Shown here: positions 53,458 to 62,857 of the stretch, one piece after another | Numbering within the stretch: position 1 is the stretch's first letter | Layout of the letters: every line of letters begins with the position of its first letter | Assembly: GCF_001653135.1 (NCBI RefSeq) | Contig: NZ_BDDS01000007.1 | Coordinates: 178,152 to 242,151 of the forward strand | Reading direction: 5' to 3' | Source of the DNA: Pseudoalteromonas neustonica | Lineage (GTDB): Bacteria; Pseudomonadota; Gammaproteobacteria; Enterobacterales; Alteromonadaceae | DNA: 64,000 nt | Program-made: the position numbers and the translations under genes | The notes under the pieces: generated by a model | Database searches by the model: none | The model's input: only the letters and a program-made list of their open reading frames with translations | Told to the model about the DNA's origin: nothing

Positions 53458-54048
53458 ATGAGCAATGCGCCTGTAGACAATGGCCGACGTCGCTTTTTAA
53501 CCATAGCTACCTCTGTTGTAGGTGGTGTTGGTGCGGCTGGGGCTGCTGTTCCTTTTATTGCGTCTTGGAATCCAAGTGAGCGAGCTAAATCTGCGGGTGC
53601 GCCTGTAGAAGTAGATATCAGCAAACTTGAGCCTGGACAATTAATACGTGTCGAGTGGCGTGGTAAACCTGTATGGGTTGTATCACGTACCCCAAAAATG
53701 CTTGAGCAGATGAAAGAACATGAAGGTCAACTTCGTGATCCGCAATCGCAAGAGCCACAACAATTAGAATCATCAACAAATGATTACCGTTCATTACGTC
53801 CAGAGATATTTCTCGCTGTAGGTATTTGTACGCATTTAGGATGTTCACCGCAGTTTTTAAGTGGTGGATTTGGTGAAAAGGTAGAAGGAACTGATGACGG
53901 TTTCTACTGCCCATGTCATGGTTCTAAATTTGATATGGCTGGCCGTGTATTCCAATCGGTACCTGCTCCATTGAACTTAGAAATACCACCTTATACTTTT
54001 CTAGATGAGACCACTATTTTAGTGGGTGAAGAAAGAGGGGTAGCCTAA
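53458..54048 (+). CDS. petA: Ubiquinol-cytochrome c reductase iron-sulfur (Rieske) subunit
   Basis: 196 residues from ATG 53458, with TGGAGA upstream. The twin-arginine-like NGRRRFLTIATSVVGGVGAA is a Tat-type anchor helix. Rieske boxes: CTHLGC (Cys124, His126, Cys129) and CPCHGS (Cys151, Cys153, His154). It transfers electrons from quinol to cytochrome c1. Its stop overlaps petB by one base (TAATG). Confidence 0.96.
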   Translation: MSNAPVDNGRRRFLTIATSVVGGVGAAGAAVPFIASWNPSERAKSAGAPVEVDISKLEPGQLIRVEWRGKPVWVVSRTPKMLEQMKEHEGQLRDPQSQEPQQLESSTNDYRSLRPEIFLAVGICTHLGCSPQFLSGGFGEKVEGTDDGFYCPCHGSKFDMAGRVFQSVPAPLNLEIPPYTFLDETTILVGEERGVA

Positions 54049-55313
54049 TGTTTGGTAAAATTATTGGTTGGATCGACGATCGTATCCCAATGACACGTGT
54101 TTGGAACATGCATATAGCACAGTATCCTGCACCTAAAAACTTTAATTTCTGGTATTTCTTTGGCTCGTTAGCCATGTTAATGCTAGTAAACCAAATCCTT
54201 ACAGGTATTTGGTTAACCATGAACTATGTTCCGTCTGCTGAGGGCGCGTTTGCGTCAGTAGAATACATCATGCGTGATGTAGAATACGGCTGGTTATTAC
54301 GCTATTTGCACTCAACGGGTGCGTCAGCGTTCTTCATCGTTATTTATCTGCATATGTTCCGTGGTATGATCTATGGTTCTTATCAAAAACCACGTGAATT
54401 ACTGTGGTTGTTTGGTATGTTTATTTTCTTAGCACTTATGGCTGAAGCTTTCATGGGGTATTTATTACCTTGGGGGCAAATGTCGTTTTGGGGTGCACAG
54501 GTAATCATTTCACTATTCGGTGCTATTCCGGTTATTGGTGATGACTTAACGCTTTGGATCCGTGGTGATTATGTAATATCTGGTGCGACGCTTAACCGCT
54601 TCTTTGCACTGCATGTAATTGCATTGCCATTGGTTATCGTGATCTTAGTATTCTTACATATTGTGGCACTTCACGAAGTGGGTTCAAATAACCCTGACGG
54701 TGTTGAAATCAAGCGTAAGAAAGGCTCTGTAGCTGAAGAAGATAAGCCTAAATTTAAATTCCATGAGTATTACACTGACAAGAAAGACATTGTTGATGCG
54801 ATACCGTTCCATCCTTACTACACAGTAAAAGATATTGTGGGTGTGGTTGGTTTCTTAATTTTCTTTTGTTGGGTTGTGTTCTTTATGCCAGCGATGGGTG
54901 GGTTCTTTTTAGAAGCGCCAAACTTTGAGCCAGCAAATCCACTTAAGACTCCTGAGCATATTTTCCCAGTGTGGTACTTTACGCCATTCTATGCAATCTT
55001 ACGTGCAATCCCTGATAAACTTATGGGTGTTGCTGCGATGGGCGCATCGATTGTAGTACTTGCGTTATTACCTTGGCTTGACCGTGGTACAGTTAAATCT
55101 GTTCGTTATCGTTGTGGCTTCCATAAATGGAATATTGCAGGTTTTGTGGTTACTTTCGTTCTATTAGGTTGGGTGGGTGCAACTCCTCAAACTGATATGA
55201 AAACGATTATCTCGCAAGTCTGTACTGTGACTTACTTTATGTTCTTCGTGCTGTTGTTTGTATACAGTAAGAATGAAAAAACTAAGCCATTGCCAGAGAG
55301 GTTGACGAAATGA
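54048..55313 (+). CDS. petB: Cytochrome b subunit of the bc1 complex
   Basis: A 421-residue protein with eight or more helices. Haem-ligand histidines lie in the second helix region (LRYLHSTGASAFFIVIYLHM) and the fourth (FFALHVIALPLVIVILVFLH). The Qo motif PEHIFPVWYF (PEWY-like, here with PVWY after TPEH) is recognisable. It forms the proton-motive core. It overlaps petC by 4 bases. Confidence 0.96.
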   Translation: MFGKIIGWIDDRIPMTRVWNMHIAQYPAPKNFNFWYFFGSLAMLMLVNQILTGIWLTMNYVPSAEGAFASVEYIMRDVEYGWLLRYLHSTGASAFFIVIYLHMFRGMIYGSYQKPRELLWLFGMFIFLALMAEAFMGYLLPWGQMSFWGAQVIISLFGAIPVIGDDLTLWIRGDYVISGATLNRFFALHVIALPLVIVILVFLHIVALHEVGSNNPDGVEIKRKKGSVAEEDKPKFKFHEYYTDKKDIVDAIPFHPYYTVKDIVGVVGFLIFFCWVVFFMPAMGGFFLEAPNFEPANPLKTPEHIFPVWYFTPFYAILRAIPDKLMGVAAMGASIVVLALLPWLDRGTVKSVRYRCGFHKWNIAGFVVTFVLLGWVGATPQTDMKTIISQVCTVTYFMFFVLLFVYSKNEKTKPLPERLTK

Positions 55314-56053
55314 TGAAAAAGCTAATTATCGGTTTATTTGCTTTATCAATAAACGTATTGCCGGCAATGGCGGCGGGTCCTTCGGTTCCATTAATGGAAG
55401 CTGGAAATGACCTAACTGATCAGCCTTCGTTGCAACGTGGTGCTAAGTTGTTCATGAACTACTGCCTTGGTTGTCACCAAATGGAGTATCAGCGTTATGA
55501 ACGTACTTTTCGTGATATCGGTATTCCTACAGAAGTAGGTCTTGAACAATTAATTTTTGATGGTTCAAAAGTCGGTAGTCACATTACCAATGCAATGGAA
55601 AAAGATGATGCAGCAAAATGGTTTGGTGCGGCTCCGCCGGATCTAACTCTAATTGCACGTGTAAAATCTCCGGATTATATTTACACGTATTTAAAATCAT
55701 TTTATAAAGATGAATCTCGTCCGTTTGGCGTAAACAATATTGTTTTCCCATCGGTAGGTATGCCTCACGTTCTTCAAGAATTGCAAGGCTTACCAACACC
55801 TATTACTGAACAGGTTGAAGAACATGGTCACACTGTGACTAAAGTTATTGGCACTGAAACAGATGGGTCGGGCGAAATGAGTGTGGATGAATACGACCAA
55901 GCGGCTCGTGATTTAACTAACTTCCTCGAATACGTGGGTGAACCTTCACGTCTTGATTCAGAAGCGTTAGGTCTTAAGGTAATCGGATTTTTAATTATCC
56001 TGTTTATCTTGGCATTCATGCTTAAGAAAGAATACTGGAGAGATGTTCATTAA
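55310..56053 (+). CDS. petC: Cytochrome c1
   Basis: A 247-residue protein with signal peptide (cleavage after AMAA, residue 22). The haem c motif CLGCH (Cys52, Cys55, His56) and the distal methionine region FPSVGMPHVLQ are present; a C-terminal anchor helix (VIGFLIILFILAFML) precedes KKEYWRDVH. It passes electrons to soluble cytochrome c. Confidence 0.96.
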   Translation: MMKKLIIGLFALSINVLPAMAAGPSVPLMEAGNDLTDQPSLQRGAKLFMNYCLGCHQMEYQRYERTFRDIGIPTEVGLEQLIFDGSKVGSHITNAMEKDDAAKWFGAAPPDLTLIARVKSPDYIYTYLKSFYKDESRPFGVNNIVFPSVGMPHVLQELQGLPTPITEQVEEHGHTVTKVIGTETDGSGEMSVDEYDQAARDLTNFLEYVGEPSRLDSEALGLKVIGFLIILFILAFMLKKEYWRDVH

Positions 56054-56080
56054 GTTTGAACATATTTAAAGGTAATTTTG

Positions 56081-56110
56081 CAATAGGGGCTTAAGCCCCT
56101 ATTGCTGTTT
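56081..56110 (+). terminator. Terminator after petC
   Basis: CAATAGGGGCTT / AAGCCCCTATTG perfect stem, followed by CTGTTTTTG. Confidence 0.85.
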
Positions 56111-56132
56111 TTGTTATTTAATGGAGGTAGGC

Positions 56133-56759
56133 ATGGCCGTAGCTGCCAATAAGCGCCCTGTAATGACCCTTTTTTCTGGTGCTAACTGTATGTATAGCCA
56201 TCAAGTACGTATTGTACTTGCTGAAAAAGGCGTAAGTGTAGATATTCATCTGGCTGAAAAGGACAACCTGCCAGAAGCACTTCATGAAATTAACCCTTAC
56301 GGTACAGTGCCAACACTGATTGACCGTGAGTTAGGTTTATATCAGGCAAACATCATCATGGAATACCTTGATGAACGTTTTCCTCATCCTCCACTAATGC
56401 CTGTATATCCGGTAATGCGTGGCCGTAGCCGTCTAATGATGCATCGTATCGATACGGACTGGTATAGCCTTGCTGCAAAAGTTTATGGCAATGGCGCAGA
56501 TGCTGCTCAAGCACGTAAAGAGCTGACAGAAGCATTACTAGCTGTTGCAGCAATCTTTACTGAAGCTCCTTACTTTATGAGTGAAGAATTCAGTTTAGTT
56601 GATTGCTACTTAGCACCACTACTATGGCGTTTACCTGAACTTGGTATTGAGCTTAATGGTGCTGGTTCTAAAGAAATGAAAGAATACATGATCCGTTTAT
56701 TTGAGCGTGAATCATTCCAAGCTTCTTTGACTGAAGCTGAGCGTGAGATCCGTTTGTAA
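56133..56759 (+). CDS. sspA: Stringent starvation protein A
   Basis: 208 residues from ATG 56133, with GGAGG 6 bases upstream; the ATG at 56121 is too close to it. GST-like fold: MTLFSGANCMYSHQVRIVLA, NPYGTVPTLIDRELGLYQAN, MEYLDERFPHPPLMPVYPV. SspA binds RNA polymerase and alters transcription on starvation. It overlaps sspB (TAATG). Confidence 0.95.
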   Translation: MAVAANKRPVMTLFSGANCMYSHQVRIVLAEKGVSVDIHLAEKDNLPEALHEINPYGTVPTLIDRELGLYQANIIMEYLDERFPHPPLMPVYPVMRGRSRLMMHRIDTDWYSLAAKVYGNGADAAQARKELTEALLAVAAIFTEAPYFMSEEFSLVDCYLAPLLWRLPELGIELNGAGSKEMKEYMIRLFERESFQASLTEAEREIRL

Positions 56760-57202
56760 TGACGTCTAATCGTCCTTATTTACTCCGCGCTTTTTTTGAT
56801 TGGATTGTTGATAATCAGTGTACGCCACATTTAGTGGTAAACGCTGATTTTCCTGCAGTGCAAATACCAACACAGTTTATCCAAGATGGTCAAATTGTGC
56901 TTAATATTAGCCCTTCAGCCGTCACGCAGTTTTCGATGGATAATCAGCAATTAAGCTTTAGCGCCCGATTTGGTGGTCAGCCAATGCAAGTATATGTGCC
57001 AATTGGTGCAGTGCTTGCTATTTATGCCCGCGAAAACGGAGAAGGCACAGTGTTTACCGCAGATGAGTTTTTAGAGGACGAAGACGATTTTGTAGGTGAG
57101 CTAGAAAGTGTTGATTTAGACGATGGGTTCACCCCTGATGATGAACCTACACCGCCTAAGCCAGATAACAAAAAAGGCTCGCATTTACGTGTTGTAAAAT
57201 AA
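56759..57202 (+). CDS. sspB: ClpXP adaptor SspB
   Basis: A 147-residue protein. The substrate-binding N-terminal domain (YLLRAFFDWIVDNQCTPHLV, FSARFGGQPMQVYVPIGAVL) leads to an acidic linker and the ClpX-binding tail GSHLRVVK. It delivers ssrA-tagged proteins to ClpXP. Confidence 0.95.
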   Translation: MTSNRPYLLRAFFDWIVDNQCTPHLVVNADFPAVQIPTQFIQDGQIVLNISPSAVTQFSMDNQQLSFSARFGGQPMQVYVPIGAVLAIYARENGEGTVFTADEFLEDEDDFVGELESVDLDDGFTPDDEPTPPKPDNKKGSHLRVVK

Positions 57203-57214
57203 TATGTAAATTGA

Positions 57215-57243
57215 CAAAAAAACCGCTAAGTAGCGGTTTTTTT
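57215..57243 (+). terminator. Terminator of sspAB
   Basis: AAAAAACCGCTA / TAGCGGTTTTTTT around AG. Confidence 0.92.
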
Positions 57244-57300
57244 ATGTCTGTATAAAAGCGCATTAAAGGTAAAAATCAAAGGTGCTAGGGAAGTAACTAG

Positions 57301-57478
57301 GTGCAAGGTAAACTCCCGGCTGCGGGCGCATAGGGATTTATGTTTGCGTAGGCGGGGGTTTATGCCGCGCAGGTGGTGTTAAAGTTCATAGGCGACGAGC
57401 TGCTAGAAACGGGTAAAGGTTGATTGTTTACCCCGCGTTTTTTAGTGAAGATGCGCGAGGTAAACTCCCGCCTACAGG
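57301..57478. repeat. REP-B elements between sspB and dolP
   Basis: GCAAGGTAAACTCCCGGC and GCGTAGGCGGGGGTTTATGC C form one unit (57302-57370); a third arm GCGCGAGGTAAACTCCCGCC TAC ends at 57475. The interval 57203-57537 otherwise contains only the sspB terminator and ACCTTGCG / GCAAGGCT near 57490 that may terminate dolP. Confidence 0.8.
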
Positions 57479-57537
57479 AATTAAAAAACCTTGCGATATT
57501 AACTGCAAGGCTTTTAAACTCCTCGAACCTGATACCT

Positions 57538-58104
57538 TTACAAATACTCAAACACTTTAATTACACGTTCAACACCAGATACGTTACGGGCAACGCTTAC
57601 AGCCGTGTTAGCCTCGGAGTTGGAGACTAAACCCATTAAGAAAACTTCGCCATTTTCAGTAATTACTTTGATGTTATTACTACTAATATTATCGGTAGTA
57701 AGTAGCTTTGTTTTTACTTTTGATGTTAACCACGAATCGTGTGTTTTTGTGCTAATGCTAATATTAGAACCGATACGAATCTGATTATGGATCTTACGTA
57801 TGCCTATTACTGTCTCAATCGCACGATGGGCTTCATTTTTCATTTCTTGATTGGCAACTTGCCCTATCAATAAAACAATGCCATTAACGCTTACAGCGCT
57901 TATATTGGCATGATCTGCTAAGCGTGGTATCTCATTTATAGATAAGTTAGCTTTGATCTCGATGTTGTTATCATCAATTTGTGAACCCAAAGTTCGGCGA
58001 TCATTCGCTGCAGTTACTGCGCCAGCAGTTCCTGCAACAACGGCAACGGCGCAACCTTGTAAAAATAAAACGGTACTGATAATAATAAGTGAGTGCTTGA
58101 GCAT
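57538..58104 (-). CDS. dolP: Outer-membrane lipoprotein with two BON domains, DolP (YraP)
   Basis: A 188-residue lipoprotein: lipobox LFLQGCAVAV (Cys18). BON domains at about 45-110 (ISAVSVNGIVLLIGQV) and 120-188 (VITENGEVFLMGLVS). DolP binds anionic lipid at the division site and supports BamA and amidase function. It overlaps diaA by one base. It is a paralogue in fold of the BON protein at 30988. Confidence 0.92.
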   Translation of the reverse strand: MLKHSLIIISTVLFLQGCAVAVVAGTAGAVTAANDRRTLGSQIDDNNIEIKANLSINEIPRLADHANISAVSVNGIVLLIGQVANQEMKNEAHRAIETVIGIRKIHNQIRIGSNISISTKTHDSWLTSKVKTKLLTTDNISSNNIKVITENGEVFLMGLVSNSEANTAVSVARNVSGVERVIKVFEYL

Positions 58105-58691
58105 TAACTTTCATCCTGTGGAAATAGGGTTAAATCGATTAACTCACTTAGGCAATGAAGGTTAACTAAGTGTGACTCTATAATGCGACTAGGGCGCTTT
58201 GATGGTACGCGGATCTCAACATCATTTGCGCCAAGCAAGCCTGCTAATTCACCACCATCATCACCAACTAAAACTATCACTTTCATATCTTTAGTTAACG
58301 CAGCCTCAACCGCAGAAATAATATTCTTTTCATTACCATTAATGGCCAGTACCAGCAATAAATCACCTTGTTGTGCAAACGCACGCACTTGGCGAGCAAA
58401 TGTATCTTGTTCGTCACTTTGGCTCGTTTGACCTAAGTTAATATGTTCTTGCGATAACGCAATTGCAGGTAAGCACGGGCGTTCTGTTTCATAAAAATTA
58501 ATCAACACACCAGCCATGTGTTGAGCCAGCATATGACAGCTTGCTGTGCCGCAAAAAATCAATTTATTACCATTGATTAAGCTTTGCGCAATTGTGAATG
58601 CGGCGCTTTCTAACGCACTAGGCAAAACTTCACCTGCAGCAATCTGCACTTGAATACTTTCTGTAAAAATTTCTTTTATTGTATCTTGCAT
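58104..58691 (-). CDS. diaA: DnaA initiator-associating protein DiaA (SIS domain)
   Basis: A 195-residue SIS protein. ALINGNKLIFCGTASCHMLA, then LLVLAINGNEKNIISAVEAA and MKVIVLVGDDGGELAGLLG. In E. coli DiaA tetramers bring DnaA to oriC; similar to GmhA, but the yraN-diaA-dolP order supports DiaA. The cysteine in CGTASCH replaces the usual glycine/asparagine loop residues of sugar-binding SIS proteins. Confidence 0.9.
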   Translation of the reverse strand: MQDTIKEIFTESIQVQIAAGEVLPSALESAAFTIAQSLINGNKLIFCGTASCHMLAQHMAGVLINFYETERPCLPAIALSQEHINLGQTSQSDEQDTFARQVRAFAQQGDLLLVLAINGNEKNIISAVEAALTKDMKVIVLVGDDGGELAGLLGANDVEIRVPSKRPSRIIESHLVNLHCLSELIDLTLFPQDES

Positions 58692-58692
58692 A

Positions 58693-59067
58693 TTAAAATA
58701 CGTTTTTTATCCAATTAAGTTGTTGCGGCACTTCGCCGGTTATTGCGACAAAGTCAATTCTGAGCGCTTGATTACTCAGTTTTTTAAATGCTAAATAATG
58801 ATAAATTGTACGTTTTAAACGTTGCTGTTTTTGTTTACCAAGTGCATGCAGCGCGCCGCCTTTTATGTGGCTACTGCGAAACTTCACTTCAACAAATACT
58901 AATGTATCACCATCACGCATTATCACATCTAGTTCGCCGTAGGGGCAGTTATAGTTGCGCTCAATGGCTATTAAACCTTGTTCTTCTAAATACTTTTGCG
59001 CTTGTAACTCGTAATACTGACCTTTTTCACGGCTATTTTGCCATAGTTGTTTAAACCAAGACATCAC
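58693..59067 (-). CDS. yraN: YraN family (UPF0102) nuclease-fold protein
   Basis: A 124-residue protein with a Holliday-junction-resolvase-like core: LEEQGLIAIERNYNCPYGEL DVIMRDGDTLVFVEVKFRSS, where the E-D-ExK residues of the PD-(D/E)xK fold can be seen. Role unproven. It starts at MMSWFKQ; the second ATG is equally good. It lies between lpoA and diaA, as in E. coli. Confidence 0.92.
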   Translation of the reverse strand: MMSWFKQLWQNSREKGQYYELQAQKYLEEQGLIAIERNYNCPYGELDVIMRDGDTLVFVEVKFRSSHIKGGALHALGKQKQQRLKRTIYHYLAFKKLSNQALRIDFVAITGEVPQQLNWIKNVF

Positions 59068-59105
59068 AACATCCTTATTTTGCTGGCCTCAAATCAGGAT
59101 TATAG

Positions 59106-60983
59106 CTACTCACTCCCCATTTGGTCACTTGCTGTTTGCATAAATAATGGGATCGGTGCATGTGTTTTAAGTTGCACGGCGCTAATTTGCTTGTTTTTGT
59201 ATTGAGCCCAATTCAAATGACGGTTAATTTGGCCATCGCTAGTAATGCTTAATTGGCCTGTTAAACCACTGAACTGCTTACCAGGGATCATACTCAACTG
59301 TGTAATATCACTAAGCATTGCTACGGAGTCATAGGCCATCGCAAATAATCGTTGGCTTATATCAGCTTGATCAGGCCATAAAGTATTATATTGCTGACGT
59401 AAGGCTTGCTTTGATATCTGGTCACTTAGCATCCACGGTAACTCAGTAAAGTACAAACCATCTAGGTCGCCTTTATCAGTTTTATCAATTTGTTTACTAT
59501 GACTTTTTGAACTTGCGTAAAGTGGGATCCGTTCAGCAAAGGTACTTACATTTACATCTAAATAAGGTTTGAGCAAACGGGTTTCCATGGCATCACCTAG
59601 GATATAAATAACATCAATATCACGACGAGATCGAGTTTCGCTTTCAACTTCTTGTTTAAATAATGATTTTACTGTGCTGATTCGCTCCTTCGATTTATCC
59701 ACTTCGAGTAAGCTGGTTATCGTTGTAGGCATGTCCTTTTTATCATCGTATAAACCGACTTCTGGTTTTGTTTCACTATAGCGTTGCCACTGAACATTAA
59801 AGTACTCAACTAACCGTTGACCAGCACCGTTATTTGGCGCAAGCAACATCGGTTTTTGGTAACCCATTGCTAAAAAGTGTTCCAGCGCTTGCTGAACTTC
59901 ATGCTCAGGATTAAGTGCAAAGAAATAATGCTGAGTTGATGTGCGTTCGCCATCAAATGAATTTAAATGTAAAGTTGGATAGCTTTGCAGAGCTTGATTA
60001 GCCACAAGTTTATCAATGTTACCTTTGAGTAATGGGCCAATCACAAAGTTTGGTTTAATCTCGCTAAGCTTAGCTGTTATTTCTGAGGGACTAAGCATTT
60101 CATCAATAAAAATAGTCTCTTGAATCGGTGAGCTATCTAGCGCACCTAAAATACCTGCTTTTAATGCATCACCTAACCGTTCATTTGCACCTGACTGGGG
60201 AATTAGCACTACTAAACGTTCAATATCTAAGGGGGCAATAGCTATAAGTGCGGCCGCTTTCTTAGGCAATACATCTATCGCAGGGTGAGTTGGATAGCGT
60301 CGCTGCCAATTATTAATTGCCTGATCCAATTCAACAGGCGCGCCTAAATACACTAAATGATATAAAGCTAAATTAACCCAACCTTGTTGAACAACAGAGC
60401 CGCGGTTAAAGCGTTCAAGCGCGTAAGATGAAAGCTGTTTTAAGTTTTCCCATAATCCTTTGTTTAACTGCGGTATGGTTAAGTTATTTTTACTTGCAGT
60501 CTCTGACGCCCTAAAAAAGTAAGGCATCGCGTCTTTAGGTAAATTTTGTGATGCGTAAATACTGGCTGTTAGATACTGGTGCCATGCAAAGTGTTCGGGC
60601 TGCGTTAGTTGTGAATCTAAACTGGCGAGGATTTCAAGCGCCAAAGTGTTCTTGTTTTGCTGCTTTTGTGCAAATGCGATGTAAAGCTTGTTTTGTACCT
60701 GATCAACACTCGGAGTACGCTCAAGTTCGATACACACTTGTTCCAATAGTGGCCAGCTTTGTTCAGTTATTGCTGCGTCACGAGCACTGTACAGTAGCTG
60801 AATTTTATCAGCACCTTGGCGATTCAAAGCAATTTGGTACATAGATTGTGCATCAGTCGCTTGAATTTGTGTGGTGCTATTAGCTGAACTGAGGTTTTCA
60901 GTGGTTTTAGTCGGTTTTTCGGTTGTACTACAGGCCGATAACCCTGACAATATGATTAATAGACTAACAAGTTTAAGTCGCAC
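59106..60983 (-). CDS. lpoA: Penicillin-binding protein activator LpoA
   Basis: A 625-residue outer-membrane lipoprotein: lipobox LSGLSACSTTE (Cys18). An N-terminal TPR-like helical domain (about 45-245) is followed by a periplasmic-binding-protein-like domain (RLVVLIPQSGANERLGDALK, then APNNGAGQRLVEYFN). LpoA reaches through the peptidoglycan to switch on PBP1a. Divergent from rsmI. Confidence 0.94.
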   Translation of the reverse strand: MRLKLVSLLIILSGLSACSTTEKPTKTTENLSSANSTTQIQATDAQSMYQIALNRQGADKIQLLYSARDAAITEQSWPLLEQVCIELERTPSVDQVQNKLYIAFAQKQQNKNTLALEILASLDSQLTQPEHFAWHQYLTASIYASQNLPKDAMPYFFRASETASKNNLTIPQLNKGLWENLKQLSSYALERFNRGSVVQQGWVNLALYHLVYLGAPVELDQAINNWQRRYPTHPAIDVLPKKAAALIAIAPLDIERLVVLIPQSGANERLGDALKAGILGALDSSPIQETIFIDEMLSPSEITAKLSEIKPNFVIGPLLKGNIDKLVANQALQSYPTLHLNSFDGERTSTQHYFFALNPEHEVQQALEHFLAMGYQKPMLLAPNNGAGQRLVEYFNVQWQRYSETKPEVGLYDDKKDMPTTITSLLEVDKSKERISTVKSLFKQEVESETRSRRDIDVIYILGDAMETRLLKPYLDVNVSTFAERIPLYASSKSHSKQIDKTDKGDLDGLYFTELPWMLSDQISKQALRQQYNTLWPDQADISQRLFAMAYDSVAMLSDITQLSMIPGKQFSGLTGQLSITSDGQINRHLNWAQYKNKQISAVQLKTHAPIPLFMQTASDQMGSE

Positions 60984-61044
60984 AATGATTTCCCAATACG
61001 TTAACGCGATTTGCTTATATTACTGACTGACGCAGGAGACCTCA

Positions 61045-61902
61045 ATGTTAAATGAGGAGAATTCACAGAAAATCGGCACTCTTTACATTGTAGCCACCCC
61101 AATCGGCAATTTTGACGATTTAAGTCAGCGCGCAATCGCGACATTATCGCAAGTTGACTTAATCGCTGCTGAAGACACTCGCCACACCGGCAAGTTGCTC
61201 AGTCATTTTGGGATTAAAGCAAAAACGTTTGCTTTGCATGACCATAACGAAAAGCAAAAAGCGCAACAAATTATTGATCAACTTAATCAAGGTTTAAATA
61301 TTGCGTTGGTATCGGATGCCGGCACACCGCTGATTAGTGATCCAGGTTATGCCGTGGTTAACTTATGCCGAGAGCAAGGTGCGCATGTTACGCCAATTCC
61401 AGGTGCGTGTGCTGCAATTACGGCCGTATGTTGTTCAGGCTTACCAACTGATCGTTTTCAGTTTATTGGCTTTACACCCGCTAAAAGTAAAGCACGACAA
61501 GATTTTTTCATTGATGCGGTTAATTCCAACATCACCAGCATCATGTACGAAAGCACGCATCGTATAATGGCCAGCCTTGACGATTTAGAAGCTGCGCTTG
61601 GCAGCGATCAGCAGGTTGTATTTGCTAAAGAGCTAACCAAAACATTTGAAACCTTTTTCAATGGCACTGTAAGCGAGCTTAAACAATTTTTAACTGACGA
61701 TCCAACCAAGCAGCGCGGTGAAATAGTACTCATGTTGCCAGGTAAAGCAAAGCTTGTTGATGATGTACCACCTGAGGCGCGTAAAATGCTGGCGCTCCTT
61801 GAGAATGAAATGCCAATGAAAAAAGCCTGCGGTATTGTGGCTGATTACTTCGGCATGAAGAAAAATGCCTTATATAAAACAATTATCGACGAAAAAGAAT
61901 AA
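61045..61902 (+). CDS. rsmI: 16S rRNA (cytidine1402-2'-O)-methyltransferase
   Basis: A 285-residue tetrapyrrole-methylase-fold enzyme. GTLYIVATPIGNFDDLSQRA, AAEDTRHTGKLLSHFGI, LVSDAGTPLISDPGY and FIGFTPAKSKAR are RsmI motifs. It modifies C1402 in the decoding centre. It precedes rnpB. Confidence 0.96.
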   Translation: MLNEENSQKIGTLYIVATPIGNFDDLSQRAIATLSQVDLIAAEDTRHTGKLLSHFGIKAKTFALHDHNEKQKAQQIIDQLNQGLNIALVSDAGTPLISDPGYAVVNLCREQGAHVTPIPGACAAITAVCCSGLPTDRFQFIGFTPAKSKARQDFFIDAVNSNITSIMYESTHRIMASLDDLEAALGSDQQVVFAKELTKTFETFFNGTVSELKQFLTDDPTKQRGEIVLMLPGKAKLVDDVPPEARKMLALLENEMPMKKACGIVADYFGMKKNALYKTIIDEKE

Positions 61903-61931
61903 ATCTTACTGCACATACTGCTTAGCTCAGG

Positions 61932-61937
61932 TATAAT
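61932..61937 (+). promoter_or_regulatory. -10 box of rnpB
   Basis: Perfect TATAAT 8 bases before the first base of the RNase P RNA (61945). The GCGCGCC-type GC-rich stretch between them is a discriminator as in stringently controlled stable-RNA promoters. No clear -35 (TTACTG region). Confidence 0.75.
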
Positions 61938-61944
61938 GCGCGCC

Positions 61945-62318
<374 letters not shown>

Positions 62319-62330
62319 ACTCATTCAACA

Positions 62331-62363
62331 AAAAAGCCCGCAGTTAACGCTGCGGGCTTTTTT
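62331..62363 (+). terminator. Terminator of rnpB
   Basis: AAAAAAGCCCGCAG / CTGCGGGCTTTTTT around TTAACG. Confidence 0.93.
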
Positions 62364-62393
62364 GTGCTTGAAATTTGCTATCAGATTTTAGCC

Positions 62394-62410
62394 ATAAGCT
62401 ATAAGCTATA
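62394..62410. repeat. Short 7-bp repeat (ATAAGCT) x2.4
   Basis: Two ATAAGCT copies and a partial third just after the rnpB terminator; a minimal member of the heptamer set. Confidence 0.6.
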
Positions 62411-62430
62411 CCATTAGTTGGTGTGGTCGC

Positions 62431-62673
62431 TTGGTAATAGAGCTTGAAATACCTAGTGTTAATGAATTAGATGAACTACGCAGCTATCACAGCTTTAGGC
62501 ATACGTTTATAAGTAACATAAGAAATAACCACTCGTTTGATCTCTCACTAATACAACAAGTGGTTGGTCATGAAATTTCAAAAGGTGGGATTACAGATAA
62601 ATATACACATGGTGGAGCTAGCTTGAAGAGGCTAGAGGCGGTAATAAATGGATTTGATTTTTACGTAATATAA
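62431..62673 (+). pseudogene. Tyrosine recombinase (phage-type integrase) C-terminal remnant
   Basis: Only about 80 codons remain. SYHSFRHTFISNIRN carries the H-x-x-R-H box, IQQVVGHEISKGGITDKYTH the second histidine and nucleophile tyrosine. The N-terminal and arm-binding domains and the first catalytic arginine are missing; the frame simply opens upstream without family sequence. No good start or ribosome site. It lies 110 bases after rnpB, a place where such integrases insert elements. Confidence 0.75.
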
Positions 62674-62857
62674 GAATAAGGCTTCTTTGTGTGATCTCTA
62701 TATTAAACTTTTATGTTTTTCATCTAATCACGCATTTACTCAAATGAAAGTAAGGAGTATTGTTTAAATAAACCAAGTGTAGTTATAAACTTATCCAATA
62801 ACCTTCAATATTTTGAAGCTAATGTATGAGCTATATTTATTAATAAGGACGTTAAAA